Source: Desmonostoc vinosum HA7617-LM4
GTDB taxonomy: Bacteria > Cyanobacteriota > Cyanobacteriia > Cyanobacteriales > Nostocaceae
Length of the DNA: 59,679 nt
Direction of reading: 5' to 3'
Assembly (NCBI GenBank): GCA_019359515.1
Contig: JAHHHC010000035.1
Span: 1 to 59,679, forward strand
Below are positions 1 through 9,454 of this stretch, in pieces. The first letter of the stretch is position 1. Every line of letters starts with the position of its first letter. Under the pieces are notes generated by a model. That model was not told the origin of the DNA. It did no database searches and saw nothing but the letters and a program-made list of their open reading frames with translations. The position numbers and the translations under genes were made by a program.

Positions 1-217
1 ACATTAATGAACCTGCTACTGGTTCACGGATGCCATCGATGTCTACGGGGGGAGCGGCGATGAAGGCGATTACAAAGCAGGTGGTTGCAGCTAGCAAGGT
101 GGGGATCATCAATACGCCGAACCAGCCGATGTATAAGCGGTTGTTGGTGCTGGTGATCCAGTTGCAGAACTGCTCCCAGATGTTGGCGCTTTGGCGCTGT
201 TGTAAGGTTGCGGTCAT
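1..217 (-). CDS. psbA: Photosystem II D1 protein, N-terminal part
   Basis: The reverse strand read from the ATG at 217 gives 72 residues beginning [17 protein letters not shown] and continuing with [17 protein letters not shown] and [15 protein letters not shown], the conserved start of D1: the stromal N-terminal helix and most of the first transmembrane helix. D1 binds the reaction-centre chlorophylls, pheophytin, QB and the Mn4Ca cluster in the thylakoid membrane. The gene runs off the left edge, so the catalytic C-terminal half is not visible. Residues after the ATG are unbroken and highly conserved, so it looks functional. Most cyanobacteria have several psbA copies; which one this is cannot be told from here. 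Confidence 0.97.
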   Translation of the reverse strand, partial: MTATLQQRQSANIWEQFCNWITSTNNRLYIGWFGVLMIPTLLAATTCFVIAFIAAPPVDIDGIREPVAGSLM

Positions 218-897
218 GGTTCTATGATTGCTTTTCGTTTATGTATGTATGTGTTAGGCGTTTGTGCCTATGAAAATAATTTACATTGCTTTACAAAATT
301 TAATCAAGTACTTTAAGTTTTGTAAAACTGATTGCCAATATTAGCTTTACTTATCTAAAAGTAAGGATGAGCATTCTCTATGCAATACTGTCTGTTTTGT
401 TGATCAGCACCTCTATCGATGGGTAGAAGCTTGGAACAGGGTAAGATAGCGATCGCTCTAAATAGTTGGTATTCCTACTTATTTTAGTGGTCTATCACAC
501 TAAATTTGAGGGTAAGGAAACGTAGTGGCATGTCAAGACTAAAGTTGTGTGCTAGCTTTCCTCTTGTGGCAAGCTGCCCACACTACAAACCCACTGCCAC
601 ATTACAGCCCCGCACCAAGAATTTTGTCTTTTAAGTGTTTGCAAACATCATCTTTGCAATCGATATGATATTTGCGATCCCATGTATGTTTACTGCACAG
701 TTTAAGATTTTAATATAGTTTTATCGTAACTGCTGATACAGTAAATTTTATATTGATCTGGTGACATCTACCTTCAGAAATACAACGAATTGAAGAGGTA
801 ATTACATTCTGATGTAGATACAACAATGATTACTTCAGTCTTTGTTTCTTGAAATTTATATTGAGTTTTTGCACGTAAGTTGTGCAGGATTATCTCC
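218..897. other. Divergent intergenic region, psbA / polysaccharide locus
   Basis: 680 bases with no gene I can support. It should hold the psbA promoter on one side and the promoter of the polysaccharide operon on the other. Around 522-602 there is an imperfect inverted repeat (GTAGTGGCA versus TGCCACATTAC, with CTTGTGGCAAG inside), a degenerate relative of the palindromic element at 29651-29697. The rest is AT-rich without a recognisable motif. Confidence 0.5.
290..326 (-). promoter_or_regulatory. Candidate psbA promoter
   Basis: On the minus strand upstream of psbA there is a TTTACA (321-326) and a TAAATT (297-302) separated by 18 bases, a fair sigma70-type arrangement. It would give a 5' leader of about 70 nt, which includes a small GGC/GCC hairpin near 257-268. 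Position and spacing fit, but the match is only partial. Confidence 0.35.
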
Positions 898-2112
898 ATG
901 CGTAAACCTGTTCTGACGATTTTTTATCAATTCAATCCTTGGAATGCTAGTATCGGAGGAATTCAAACATTAATTAAGATTTTTATTAAGCACGCACCTC
1001 CAGAATTTGAGGTGCGGCTTGTAGGAACAGGAGACCCCGAACTTCAACCTAATTTGAAGTGGCAAGCAGCAGAATTTGCAGGTAGAGAAATTAGTTTCTT
1101 ACCTTTATTTTACCTGAAGGATGATAATTTCAGAAGTTTTATACCGACCACAGTTAAATATACAACTGCTCTTTTAGGGCGATACTTGTCCTCAGATTTT
1201 ATGCACTTTCATAGGCTGGAGCCTAGTTTAGCAGCTTGGAATTGGCAGGGAGAGAAAACCCTGTTTATCCATAACGATATTCATACACAAATGCAAGCTG
1301 CTGGTGATCAAAAAGCTATTCTTTGGCGAAGATTTCCTCAAGCTTATTTTGCTTTGGAAAATTTATTAGTTCGTCAGTTTAGCCAAATTCTTTCATGCCA
1401 TACCGATGCAGCAGAATTTTACAGACAGCGTTATCCTAGTGTGAAAAACCGTGTTGGATACATCAAAAATTCATTTGACAATGAGATTTTTTATCCATTG
1501 AGCCAGGCACAACGGGACGCTGGTCGTCGCCAATTAGCTATCAAGCTAGGTTTAGATGAAGAAACACGTTTTATTCTATTTGCTGGTAGGCTACATCCAC
1601 AAAAAGATCCAATTTTATTAATACGGGCTTTTGCGGCTTTAAATCATCCAAACATGCATTTATTAATAGCAGGTGATGGAGAGTTAGCATCAGAAATACG
1701 GACGGAGATTGGACGGTTAGGATTGTCTGACCGAGTGACAATGTTAGGGGCGATCGCACTAGAAGAGTTAGCAAAACTACATCGAATATGTCATGTTTTT
1801 GTTCTGTCTAGTGCATACGAAGGTTTACCTTTGGTAGTTTTGGAAGCATTAGCTAGCGGAACACCAATAGTAACAACTAGATGTGGTGAAACCCCTAAAT
1901 TATTAGCTACTGATAGCGGGGTTGTGTGTGAGCAACGTACACCAGAGTGCATCGCAGATGCTTTACGTCAGGTAATATTGCATCCGGAGAATTATCCAGT
2001 GGCGTCTTGTGTAGGAACTGCACAACCCTATAGCGCTCGTACTGTTATTAGGGATATCTACAGCAAAATGCTAAGTCGTTGGGAGTTAGCAGGTAACTTA
2101 GCTGTTAGCTAA
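898..2112 (+). CDS. Glycosyltransferase family 4
   Basis: 404 residues from the ATG at 898; an upstream in-frame TTG at 880 is less likely because AGGA at 886-889 is well spaced for the ATG. The N-terminal half carries a GGIQTL glycine loop. The C-terminal half has the GT-B nucleotide-sugar fold: LFAGRLHPQKDP, then the EX7E motif E308-E316 in the sequence YEGLPLVVLEALASGTPIV. Such enzymes add a sugar from a nucleotide donor to a lipid-linked oligosaccharide at the cytoplasmic membrane. It is the first gene of a co-directional polysaccharide locus, with the next gene starting 38 bases downstream. Donor and acceptor cannot be predicted. Confidence 0.9.
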   Translation: MRKPVLTIFYQFNPWNASIGGIQTLIKIFIKHAPPEFEVRLVGTGDPELQPNLKWQAAEFAGREISFLPLFYLKDDNFRSFIPTTVKYTTALLGRYLSSDFMHFHRLEPSLAAWNWQGEKTLFIHNDIHTQMQAAGDQKAILWRRFPQAYFALENLLVRQFSQILSCHTDAAEFYRQRYPSVKNRVGYIKNSFDNEIFYPLSQAQRDAGRRQLAIKLGLDEETRFILFAGRLHPQKDPILLIRAFAALNHPNMHLLIAGDGELASEIRTEIGRLGLSDRVTMLGAIALEELAKLHRICHVFVLSSAYEGLPLVVLEALASGTPIVTTRCGETPKLLATDSGVVCEQRTPECIADALRQVILHPENYPVASCVGTAQPYSARTVIRDIYSKMLSRWELAGNLAVS

Positions 2113-2150
2113 TGACTTGATCAATTATTTTGAGAAAAGAACCGATTGTT

Positions 2151-3341
2151 ATGAAAATAGCCGTCATTGGTGCGAAGGGTTTGCCTCCCAAACAGGGAGG
2201 AATTGAGCATTATTGTGCAGAAGTCTATCCGCGCATGGTTGCACAAGGACATTGTGTTGATTTGTTTGCTCGGTCTTCTTATACAGACTATTCTTGGTTT
2301 GATTATTACGACTTTTGGGGTGTGCGCGTTGTCTGTTTACCTAGTGGCAATTGGCGTGGTATAGATGCTTTTATTGCTTCAGCGATGGGAGCGATCGCTT
2401 CTTGCACCCAGCAATATGATATAGTCCATTTTCATGCTCTGGGGCCATCTTTATTTACTTGTTTACCCAGAATTAGCACCTCTGCAAAGGTTGTAGTTAC
2501 CTGTCAAGGATTAGATTGGCAACGTGCCAAGTGGGGTAATTTATCTAGTCGGCTAATTTTGATGGGAGAAAAGGCAGCAGTACGCTTCGCTCATGGGCTA
2601 ATTGTAGTATCAAAAGACTTGAAAAATTACTTTCTCCAAACCTACGGTAGGGAGACAGTTTATATTCCTAACGCTCCTGCTAGCTATGCTGGCTCAGATC
2701 CAGAGTTTTCTTATGGTAAAGCTATTGGTTTAACAAAAGGACGCTATATTCTATTTTTGGGCAGACTTGTACCAGAAAAGCGTCCTGATTTACTCATTGA
2801 AGCTTTTCTGAAGTTGAAACCGACAGGATGGAAACTAGTTTTAGCGGGCGGTGTCAGTGATACTCAATCCTATAGCGCCAAACTCCTAGAAACAGTTGCT
2901 AGTAATCGAGATGTCGTATTTGCAGGCGAACTCAAAAGAAATCGTCTGTGGGAAATTGTCCGGGGGGCGGGTTTATTCGTCTTACCTTCTGATTTGGAAG
3001 GACTACCTCTAGCAATGTTAGAGGCGATGCGAGAAGGTATACCAGTATTAGCGAGTGATATCGCACCTCACGAGCAATTAATTAGTGGTAAGCGGGGGAT
3101 GCTATTTGAGGCTGGAAATGTAGACTCTTGTGTACATTCTTTAGACTGGGCAATTAATCATCCAACTGAACTAGCAACAATGGCTGAGAACGCACAAAGA
3201 TATGTGCAGCATCACTATAGTTGGGATCAAATTACTTCTGAAACTTTGAAGCTATATACAACAATCTTGAATTCACCTGAGCCAGTAAATGTACCAGATT
3301 TGAGTTTCAACAGAGTTTTTGGGTTTGTTAGCAGGAAATAG
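2151..3341 (+). CDS. Glycosyltransferase family 4
   Basis: 396 residues from the ATG at 2151. A TTG at 2130 would add seven residues, but MKIAVIGAKGLPPKQGGIE is the normal start of this group, with the donor/acceptor glycine loop GGIEHY immediately after. The C-terminal GT-B domain has LFLGRLVPEKRPD and the EX7E motif E283-E291 (EGLPLAMLE). It resembles the WcaL/Cps1-like rhamnosyl- or mannosyltransferases of exopolysaccharide loci, but the sugar is not predictable. It is probably co-transcribed with the preceding GT4. A heptamer repeat array follows the stop. Confidence 0.9.
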   Translation: MKIAVIGAKGLPPKQGGIEHYCAEVYPRMVAQGHCVDLFARSSYTDYSWFDYYDFWGVRVVCLPSGNWRGIDAFIASAMGAIASCTQQYDIVHFHALGPSLFTCLPRISTSAKVVVTCQGLDWQRAKWGNLSSRLILMGEKAAVRFAHGLIVVSKDLKNYFLQTYGRETVYIPNAPASYAGSDPEFSYGKAIGLTKGRYILFLGRLVPEKRPDLLIEAFLKLKPTGWKLVLAGGVSDTQSYSAKLLETVASNRDVVFAGELKRNRLWEIVRGAGLFVLPSDLEGLPLAMLEAMREGIPVLASDIAPHEQLISGKRGMLFEAGNVDSCVHSLDWAINHPTELATMAENAQRYVQHHYSWDQITSETLKLYTTILNSPEPVNVPDLSFNRVFGFVSRK

Positions 3342-3360
3342 TCATTGGTCATTTGTAATT

Positions 3361-3408
3361 CTCCCCATTCCCCATTCCCTACTCCCTACTCCCCATTCCC
3401 CATTCCCA
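3361..3408. repeat. STRR heptamer array (CCCCATT/CCCTACT)
   Basis: Seven-base tandem units of the types CCCCATT and CCCTACT fill the gap between the glycosyltransferase and the wzc-like gene. This is the short tandemly repeated repetitive class known from heterocystous cyanobacteria. An open frame reads through it upstream of the wzc-like start but is not considered coding. Confidence 0.85.
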
Positions 3409-3420
3409 AGGATATACGTA

Positions 3421-5565
3421 ATGGAAAAAGGCATTTCAACTTTACCAGCGATTTTGAAGCGGCGAAGTTTGCCAGCTTTGGCTACCTTTGCCGCCGTGAT
3501 TGGCGGAGCATTTGCTTACTTAGCTTTTGCCCCACGTTTATATCAATCGACGGCGCGATTGATGCTTGATGATAACCGGGTGAGTGTTTCTGAGTTGGGA
3601 CGCGACCTGACGCAAGCGCCTGTAGGCATCCCTGGTGGCCCTAGCCCAGTAGCAGATCAAGCGGAGTTAGTGAAATCACAACCTGTTTTGGAGCGATCGC
3701 TACAGAAGGTTTTTCCTGATTCTAATAGCCCACTGACAGTTAAGCAACTAGGTCAAAAGTTACGGGTGAAAATTGCTCCGGCTACGAATATTGTAGTTTT
3801 GAGCTACCAAGCTAAAGACCCTGTTTTGGCCGCAAAGCTTCTGAATGCGATTTCTCAAACGATGGTTGAGGATAGCGCTCAATATGTCCGTAAAGAAGCT
3901 GCGAACGTGCGGATGTTTTTAGAGAAGGAAGTACCATCAGCTCGTCTGCGTCTGCAACAAGCAGAAGTTATAGAAAACAAATACAGACAAGCCACTGGTA
4001 TTGTCTCCTTTGAAGACCAAAGCAAAAGTTTGGTTGATAGTTTAGCTAATCTCGAAGATCAGGAACGGACTTTAGTCGCCCAACTCCAACAAACGCGATC
4101 GCGGGATGCATCTCTGCGAGCAATTACCAACTCCCCCAGCCTCAGCAATGCTTACGCAGCTGTTCGCGGTGGTCAAGACGAACAACTCCAGAAGTTACGC
4201 ACTAAGTTGACAGATTTGGGGACACAAGTCATTGATATGCGTTTACGCTTTACCGAGAACCATCCCACTTTAATTAAACTGGTTCAGGAACAGCAAGCGA
4301 TCAAGGCTTTATACAATCAAGAACTGGCTCGCTTTTCACCTGGAAACCCGGCCATCTCTCCCAGAAATGTGGCATCCGATTCTCTCAGTCAGAATCTGAC
4401 TTCTGAACTCATTAACAATCAAATTGAACGCTTAGGAATAGAAAATCGGTTGCGAGTGATTCAATCTTTGAGGGCTAACTTACGCGATCGCCTCGCCCGA
4501 TTGCCGGTTCTCCAACAACCGCTGACAGCACTTACCCGCCAACAAGACGAAGCCGCCGCATCTCTCAAGTTGCTGCAAAGCAAACTAGAAGAGGCGCGGA
4601 TTGCTGAAGCCCAACTAGTTGGTAATGTCCGGATCATCGAAGAGGCCAAACCTGCCACTTCTCCTGCTTCACCACAGCCTGCGATCGTATTGGTACTGGC
4701 AACTGTGTTGGCAACTATTTTAGCGATCGCTGTAGTCTTGTTGCTGGAGATGATGGATAAAACACTCCATAATGCTTCAGAAGCTGAAGAACTACTCAAG
4801 ACACGACTGTTAGGAGAATTGCCTTCCCTACCCGCAAAGACACTCACCTTAAATCCACCAGGAAATTTTCTCGATAACATTGCTCTAGTTGAACCTTACC
4901 GGATGCTGTTAAAAACCCTAGAGTTTCGCAATTCTCAGAAGGTGCGAAGCATTGTAATTAGTAGTACTAAATCCGGGGAAGGTAAATCGGTAGTGGCTTC
5001 ACACCTAGCCGCTGTCTGTGCCATGTTCTCTCGACGGACATTGATTATTGATGCAGACTTGCGTTGTCCTATGCAACACAAACTGTTCAACTTAATTCCT
5101 CAACCAGGAATTACAGATATACTCGACGGACATCTGTCTTTAGTTGAAGCTGTACAGATTACAGACATTGATCATCTCTCAGTATTGACCTGTGGAAGTC
5201 TGCATACCCGTCCCTCACAATTACTAGAGTCAGACGCGATGAAATCGCTCATGGCAGAGGCGATCGCTAAATATGATTTAGTAATTTTAGATACTCCATC
5301 TCTCAATGATAGTGCTGATGCTACTACCTTGGGACGATATAGTGATGGCGTAGTGCTAGTTACACGTCCCAGTTTTACACACAAAGAATCATTGCAAAAA
5401 ACTGTATCAGAGCTTACACACAATCGCATAGCGATTTTAGGAGTAGTTGCAAATGGTACAACAAATCAAACAGAAAAGTCTTACCGCTATTCATCCCGTC
5501 TTCTCCAACGTGTCAATGTTCTGAGTGATACCGTCAGTTCCAAAAACGGTTCGAGGTCAAAGTGA
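3421..5565 (+). CDS. Wzc-like polysaccharide copolymerase / bacterial tyrosine kinase
   Basis: 714 residues from the ATG at 3421; the longer frame from 3319 would translate the heptamer repeat and is rejected. Order: transmembrane helix about 17-37; Wzz periplasmic domain with a long coiled coil (about 160-400); second helix about 421-443; cytoplasmic BY-kinase domain with Walker A (GEGKS, K522), Walker A' (LIIDADLR, D544/D546) and Walker B (ILDTP, D624). The tail has only two close tyrosines (Y688, Y690) rather than a long tyrosine cluster. The family controls chain length and export of capsule or exopolysaccharide through cycles of oligomerisation and autophosphorylation. The stop overlaps a possible GTG of the next gene, indicating coupling. 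Confidence 0.92.
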   Translation: MEKGISTLPAILKRRSLPALATFAAVIGGAFAYLAFAPRLYQSTARLMLDDNRVSVSELGRDLTQAPVGIPGGPSPVADQAELVKSQPVLERSLQKVFPDSNSPLTVKQLGQKLRVKIAPATNIVVLSYQAKDPVLAAKLLNAISQTMVEDSAQYVRKEAANVRMFLEKEVPSARLRLQQAEVIENKYRQATGIVSFEDQSKSLVDSLANLEDQERTLVAQLQQTRSRDASLRAITNSPSLSNAYAAVRGGQDEQLQKLRTKLTDLGTQVIDMRLRFTENHPTLIKLVQEQQAIKALYNQELARFSPGNPAISPRNVASDSLSQNLTSELINNQIERLGIENRLRVIQSLRANLRDRLARLPVLQQPLTALTRQQDEAAASLKLLQSKLEEARIAEAQLVGNVRIIEEAKPATSPASPQPAIVLVLATVLATILAIAVVLLLEMMDKTLHNASEAEELLKTRLLGELPSLPAKTLTLNPPGNFLDNIALVEPYRMLLKTLEFRNSQKVRSIVISSTKSGEGKSVVASHLAAVCAMFSRRTLIIDADLRCPMQHKLFNLIPQPGITDILDGHLSLVEAVQITDIDHLSVLTCGSLHTRPSQLLESDAMKSLMAEAIAKYDLVILDTPSLNDSADATTLGRYSDGVVLVTRPSFTHKESLQKTVSELTHNRIAILGVVANGTTNQTEKSYRYSSRLLQRVNVLSDTVSSKNGSRSK

Positions 5566-5567
5566 CG

Positions 5568-7001
5568 ATGTTAACTAATCAAAGTTCAAATTCTCCGTTG
5601 TCACTCTGGGTAGGGTTGGCAGGTGTGGGAATTGGCATACTCATAGGCATCCTCACAGGTGCCCAGCCGCTTTTCCTTACCTTAGCTGTCGGTGCAATAC
5701 CGTTTGTTTTCCTATTTTTTGCCAAATTTGAACAAACGGTTATTGGTTTATTAATCCTGCGTAGCGCCCTCGATCCTTTCTCTGATCAGCAAGTACCGGC
5801 TGCATTTGCCCTTGGTCTTGATGCTCTGATTTTACTTTATGTAGTGGTAGCATTATTGACAGGTCGGATAGTACGTACTGATCGATTTTGGTGGTTGTTT
5901 GCAGGCTGGGTAGCTTTACAGGGTTTGTGGGTGATATTTATTATCTTACCTGTGGGAGGAATGGAGTTTGATAGTACTGTTTTGCTAGACAGTATCCGCG
6001 AGTGGGTGCGTCTTTTTTCCTGGTTGATGGTTTATTTGCTGGTAATGCAGTTAAAAGACCGAATTCATCCACGACAAATTATCTTTGCTTTATTTTTTGC
6101 TCTTGTAATACCTCTGACGGTGGCGTTCATGCAGGTAGTTCTTCCGGCTTCGCTCTTACCAAGTGTACTTCAAGGAACCGCAGATCCAATTTCAGGAGTA
6201 ATTTCCAGGGTTAATGGCACTCTCGGTCTTTCCAATACCTTCGCCACTTTTTTGTTGTTGTTCATTGGTTTAACTTACTGGCAATTGGGTCAATCTCAGC
6301 GGCGTTGGCCTTGGCTGGTGCTGCTGGGCTTACTTTGTTTTTTCTATGTCAGTACTAAAGCCTTGTTTAGCTTGATGATGTTGGGCGTTTTTATTCTGGT
6401 TTTGATTGCACCAAGATTGAACATAATCAATCTGATTGCTGGAGTGTTGTTATTTGGTGTAGTCATAGCCCTATTTGCCAGTACAGAGTTTGGACAACAA
6501 CGTCTTCATTCGTTGTTGCAAACACCACTTTTCAACCCAGATATGGATATATCACGGGCGTTGATTCTGTCGAAGGGAGATAATAACAGCTTTAACTGGC
6601 GGCTATCTCAGTGGAGTTATCTACTACAGGCTTGGCAGGAGTCTCCCTTTTTTGGCCATGGCTTGGCAACTAGCCGTCATTTAACTATTTACAAAAACTA
6701 TGCCCACAACGACTACATGATGGCTTTAGTAGAAGGCGGGGTTGTAGGTTTTATCATTTTTCTGACCTTTCTCGGCGCTCAAGTTACACGTTTAGTTTAT
6801 TTATTGCACACTTCTAGTAACAAGGCTCAGCAAAAACTGTGTTGGGTCTTGTTAGCAATGCTTTTGTCTATACTTGTCGGCATGATTACTGAGAATATCT
6901 GGACTCACACAACTCTCTTTTTCTACTGGTGGACTCTGTTTGCAGTTGCTGCTTGGAATTGGAATCAGTCGGAGCATCTGGATAACTCTATGTCACAGTA
7001 A
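5568..7001 (+). CDS. O-antigen ligase/polymerase-like membrane protein (Wzy)
   Basis: 477 residues with about eleven hydrophobic segments and a large loop before the last third (about 315-380), which contains the W-x-L-S-Q-W and GHG elements typical of the Wzy_C/O-antigen ligase superfamily. The family polymerises or transfers lipid-linked repeat units on the outer face of the inner membrane. The ATG at 5568 is chosen; a GTG at 5562 overlaps the wzc stop and is possible, with GAGG at 5553-5556 serving either start. Its position between a Wzc and a Wzx supports the polymerase role. Whether it is polymerase or ligase is inference. Confidence 0.85.
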   Translation: MLTNQSSNSPLSLWVGLAGVGIGILIGILTGAQPLFLTLAVGAIPFVFLFFAKFEQTVIGLLILRSALDPFSDQQVPAAFALGLDALILLYVVVALLTGRIVRTDRFWWLFAGWVALQGLWVIFIILPVGGMEFDSTVLLDSIREWVRLFSWLMVYLLVMQLKDRIHPRQIIFALFFALVIPLTVAFMQVVLPASLLPSVLQGTADPISGVISRVNGTLGLSNTFATFLLLFIGLTYWQLGQSQRRWPWLVLLGLLCFFYVSTKALFSLMMLGVFILVLIAPRLNIINLIAGVLLFGVVIALFASTEFGQQRLHSLLQTPLFNPDMDISRALILSKGDNNSFNWRLSQWSYLLQAWQESPFFGHGLATSRHLTIYKNYAHNDYMMALVEGGVVGFIIFLTFLGAQVTRLVYLLHTSSNKAQQKLCWVLLAMLLSILVGMITENIWTHTTLFFYWWTLFAVAAWNWNQSEHLDNSMSQ

Positions 7002-7029
7002 AACCTCTTTTGTAATCGTGTACGTAACA

Positions 7030-8256
7030 ATGACCCAGCGCTTGATTAACTCTAGCTATCACGCTCAACTGAAACTAGAACATCAACGACCATTACGGGT
7101 AGTTTTGGTGCATCCAAGTGCGGGGGTTAACTGGAGTGGTGGCTCAGAAATATTCGCCATTGAACTTGCTCGTCGCCTGAGTGCTGACTTTGAGGTGGAA
7201 TTATTAGCAGGCGCTCCTTGTAGCCCTTTTTACTATCCAGCTGGTGGGATTCCTCGCACACAAGCGCGTCAGATTCTCAATTATTTACCGATCGCTTCTG
7301 TACTGAAACGTTTTATCACTCATTTTGACATTGTTATTGAACACCTGACCAGTTCTTTACCTTGTGCTATGCGACTGCTGACACGCCCTGCTGACTTGAT
7401 TTTTCCCTGTAATGATTACGGTGGTTTGGCGATGGCTGCTTTTGTCCGCGCACTGATTGGTACACCTATTCTTTATACTGAACATACGGGATTGTTAAAT
7501 CAAGGGCGATCGCTTGCACGTAACTTACAATTTTGTCCCAACCATCTCGTAGTTTTTTCTGAGGCAATGGCTAATTTTGCCCGCACTTTACGACCTTCCC
7601 AAGACATCACCATTATTCTCAACGGTGTAGACACTAACCGCTTTACACCAAAAGGAGAGCAGATGGCTTTAGGTTTAAACAAACCTTTAGTTTTATGTGT
7701 AGCTTCTCTTAACCGCGAAAGTCACAAGCGAGTTGAACTAGCAATTAAGGCTGTAGCCAGCTTGCCAAAAGTCAGTTTTCTGATTTGTGGAGATGGGATT
7801 GATCGTGCATATTTTCAATTTTTAGGTGAGAAGTTATTAGGAAGCGATCGCTTTGCAATTAAGACATTTACCAGCGAGCAGATGCCTCAAGTTTATCGTA
7901 GTGCAAATGCATTCACATTACCTTCTATTAATGAACCATGTGCGCTTTCTTATTTAGAAGCAATGGCTAGTGGTTTACCAGTTGTGACTACAGACGATGA
8001 AATGCGTCGCCATGTAATTGCAGATGGGGGAATTCTTTGTGATGTCACAAATAAAGATGAATATGCTGCTGCCATTGTCAAAGCCTTAAATGGAAATTGG
8101 CAAGATAAAGCTAGACGAAATGCCTATCGTTTTAGCTGGGATACTGTGGCATTACATTACCGTGATGTCATTTTGCAAACAATTCTGCGGTCTCAAGGAG
8201 TGGTGAGTGGGGAATGGGGAATTGGGAGACGCGGGGACGCGGAGAATGACAAATGA
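7030..8256 (+). CDS. Glycosyltransferase family 4
   Basis: 408 residues from the ATG at 7030; the open frame extends upstream to 6940 inside the wzy gene, but the family core (RVVLVHPSAGVNWSGGSE) begins shortly after this ATG. GT-B fold with a GGSEIFA glycine loop, ASLNRESHKRVELAI and an EX7E motif E302-E310 (EPCALSYLE). About the last 16 residues (SGEWGIGRRGDAENDK) are encoded by heptamer and GGGGACGCGG-type repeat sequence, so the native C-terminus has probably been replaced by read-through into a repeat. Part of the polysaccharide operon. Confidence 0.88.
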   Translation: MTQRLINSSYHAQLKLEHQRPLRVVLVHPSAGVNWSGGSEIFAIELARRLSADFEVELLAGAPCSPFYYPAGGIPRTQARQILNYLPIASVLKRFITHFDIVIEHLTSSLPCAMRLLTRPADLIFPCNDYGGLAMAAFVRALIGTPILYTEHTGLLNQGRSLARNLQFCPNHLVVFSEAMANFARTLRPSQDITIILNGVDTNRFTPKGEQMALGLNKPLVLCVASLNRESHKRVELAIKAVASLPKVSFLICGDGIDRAYFQFLGEKLLGSDRFAIKTFTSEQMPQVYRSANAFTLPSINEPCALSYLEAMASGLPVVTTDDEMRRHVIADGGILCDVTNKDEYAAAIVKALNGNWQDKARRNAYRFSWDTVALHYRDVILQTILRSQGVVSGEWGIGRRGDAENDK

Positions 8257-8298
8257 CAACTAACAACTTGGGTTAATCTTTGAAAATCAAGGATTTTT

Positions 8299-9240
8299 AT
8301 GATGCCAAAGGTTTCTATAATAATTCCTGCATATAATGCTATGAATTATCTGCCAGATGCTTTAGAAAGCGTTCTCCAGCAGACTTTTACAGATTTTGAA
8401 GTGTTAATTATTGATGATGGTAGTTCGGATAATCTTGTGCAATGGGCAGGTGAGTTAGCCAACTCACAAGTAAGGTTAATTGTACAAAAAAAACAAGGTG
8501 TAGCGGTGGCACGTAATACGGGTATTGCTAATGCCAAAGGTGAGTATATAGCTTTTTTAGATGCTGATGATTTGTGGAAACCAACTAAGCTGGAAAAACA
8601 AGTATGTTATTTGGACAATCATCCAGATATAGGCTTAGTACACACAAATATGGTGTTAATTAATCAGGAGGGAAAATCATCAGGTAGAGTTATGAAATCT
8701 CATGCAGAAGGTGATGCTTTAAAACAATTATTAGAGAAAAATACAATAACCACTTCTTCTGTAATAGTTCGTAATTGTTGCTTGACAAATATTGGTGACT
8801 TTGATATTAGCTTACGCTACTCTCAAGATTGGGATATGTGGGTTCGGATTGCTGCTCGTTATCGATTTGCTGTAATCAAAGAGCCTTTAGTTTGCTATCG
8901 CCAACATGCCAATAATGCTACTAAGAATTGGCAAATGTGGGAAAAAGGTTTAGGAGTGATTGAGAAATTATTTCAATCTGCTCCTAAAGATTTAATCTAT
9001 TTAAAAAACCACAGCTATGGGTATGCAAATATCTATTTAGCTTGGAAAGCTCTCCAAAATGGCGATCGCCATCAGGCTATGTGTTTTCGCACAAAAGCGA
9101 TCGCCCACTATTCCCAACTACGCTACTCTTTGGGATATATGCGTTTGTCTGTAGCGATCGCCATTATGCAATGGTTAGGATTTGACAGCTTTAACAAAAT
9201 ACTAGCACTTATCTACACTGTGCGTCGGCATATTGCGTGA
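8299..9240 (+). CDS. Glycosyltransferase family 2
   Basis: 313 residues. The N-terminus reads PKVSIIIPAYNAMNYLPDALESVL, followed by IIDDGSSD and the metal-binding DADD (D88-D91), with a QDWDMWVRI segment at the end of the GT-A catalytic domain. These are hallmark features of inverting family 2 transferases. The C-terminal 90 residues are helical and variable. Start at the ATG at 8299, with a second ATG directly after it and GGAT upstream. It follows the third GT4 by 42 bases and completes the sugar-transfer set of the locus. Confidence 0.92.
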   Translation: MMPKVSIIIPAYNAMNYLPDALESVLQQTFTDFEVLIIDDGSSDNLVQWAGELANSQVRLIVQKKQGVAVARNTGIANAKGEYIAFLDADDLWKPTKLEKQVCYLDNHPDIGLVHTNMVLINQEGKSSGRVMKSHAEGDALKQLLEKNTITTSSVIVRNCCLTNIGDFDISLRYSQDWDMWVRIAARYRFAVIKEPLVCYRQHANNATKNWQMWEKGLGVIEKLFQSAPKDLIYLKNHSYGYANIYLAWKALQNGDRHQAMCFRTKAIAHYSQLRYSLGYMRLSVAIAIMQWLGFDSFNKILALIYTVRRHIA

Positions 9241-9243
9241 ATA

Positions 9244-9430
9244 AGCAGGGGATGAGGGGGATGAGGGAGATGAGGGAGATGAGGGAGAAAGATAATTCTC
9301 CCAGTCCCCATTCCCCATTCCCCAGTCCCCACTCCCCACTCCCCATTCCCCACTCCCCATTCCCCACTCCCCACTCCCTACTCCCCACTCCCTACTTCCT
9401 ACTCCCCACTCCCCACTCCCCATTCTCCTT
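9244..9430. repeat. STRR heptamer arrays
   Basis: GATGAGG/GAGATGAGG units are followed by about 18 heptamers of CCCCATT, CCCCAGT, CCCCACT and CCCTACT types. The array fills most of the 214-base gap before the flippase gene. Open frames on both strands are artefacts of the 7-base period. Confidence 0.88.
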
Positions 9431-9454
9431 GATTCGATAATTAGGAAAGTCATT

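Noticed and set aside
30-227. Plus-strand open frame at the left edge
   Set aside because: It is the antisense of psbA, whose D1 residues are unmistakable on the other strand.
3319-3420. N-terminal extension of the Wzc-like protein
   Set aside because: The residues come from heptamer repeats and overlap the preceding gene; the ATG at 3421 gives the normal start.
9244-9430. Possible CRISPR array
   Set aside because: Units are contiguous heptamers without spacers; these are STRRs.
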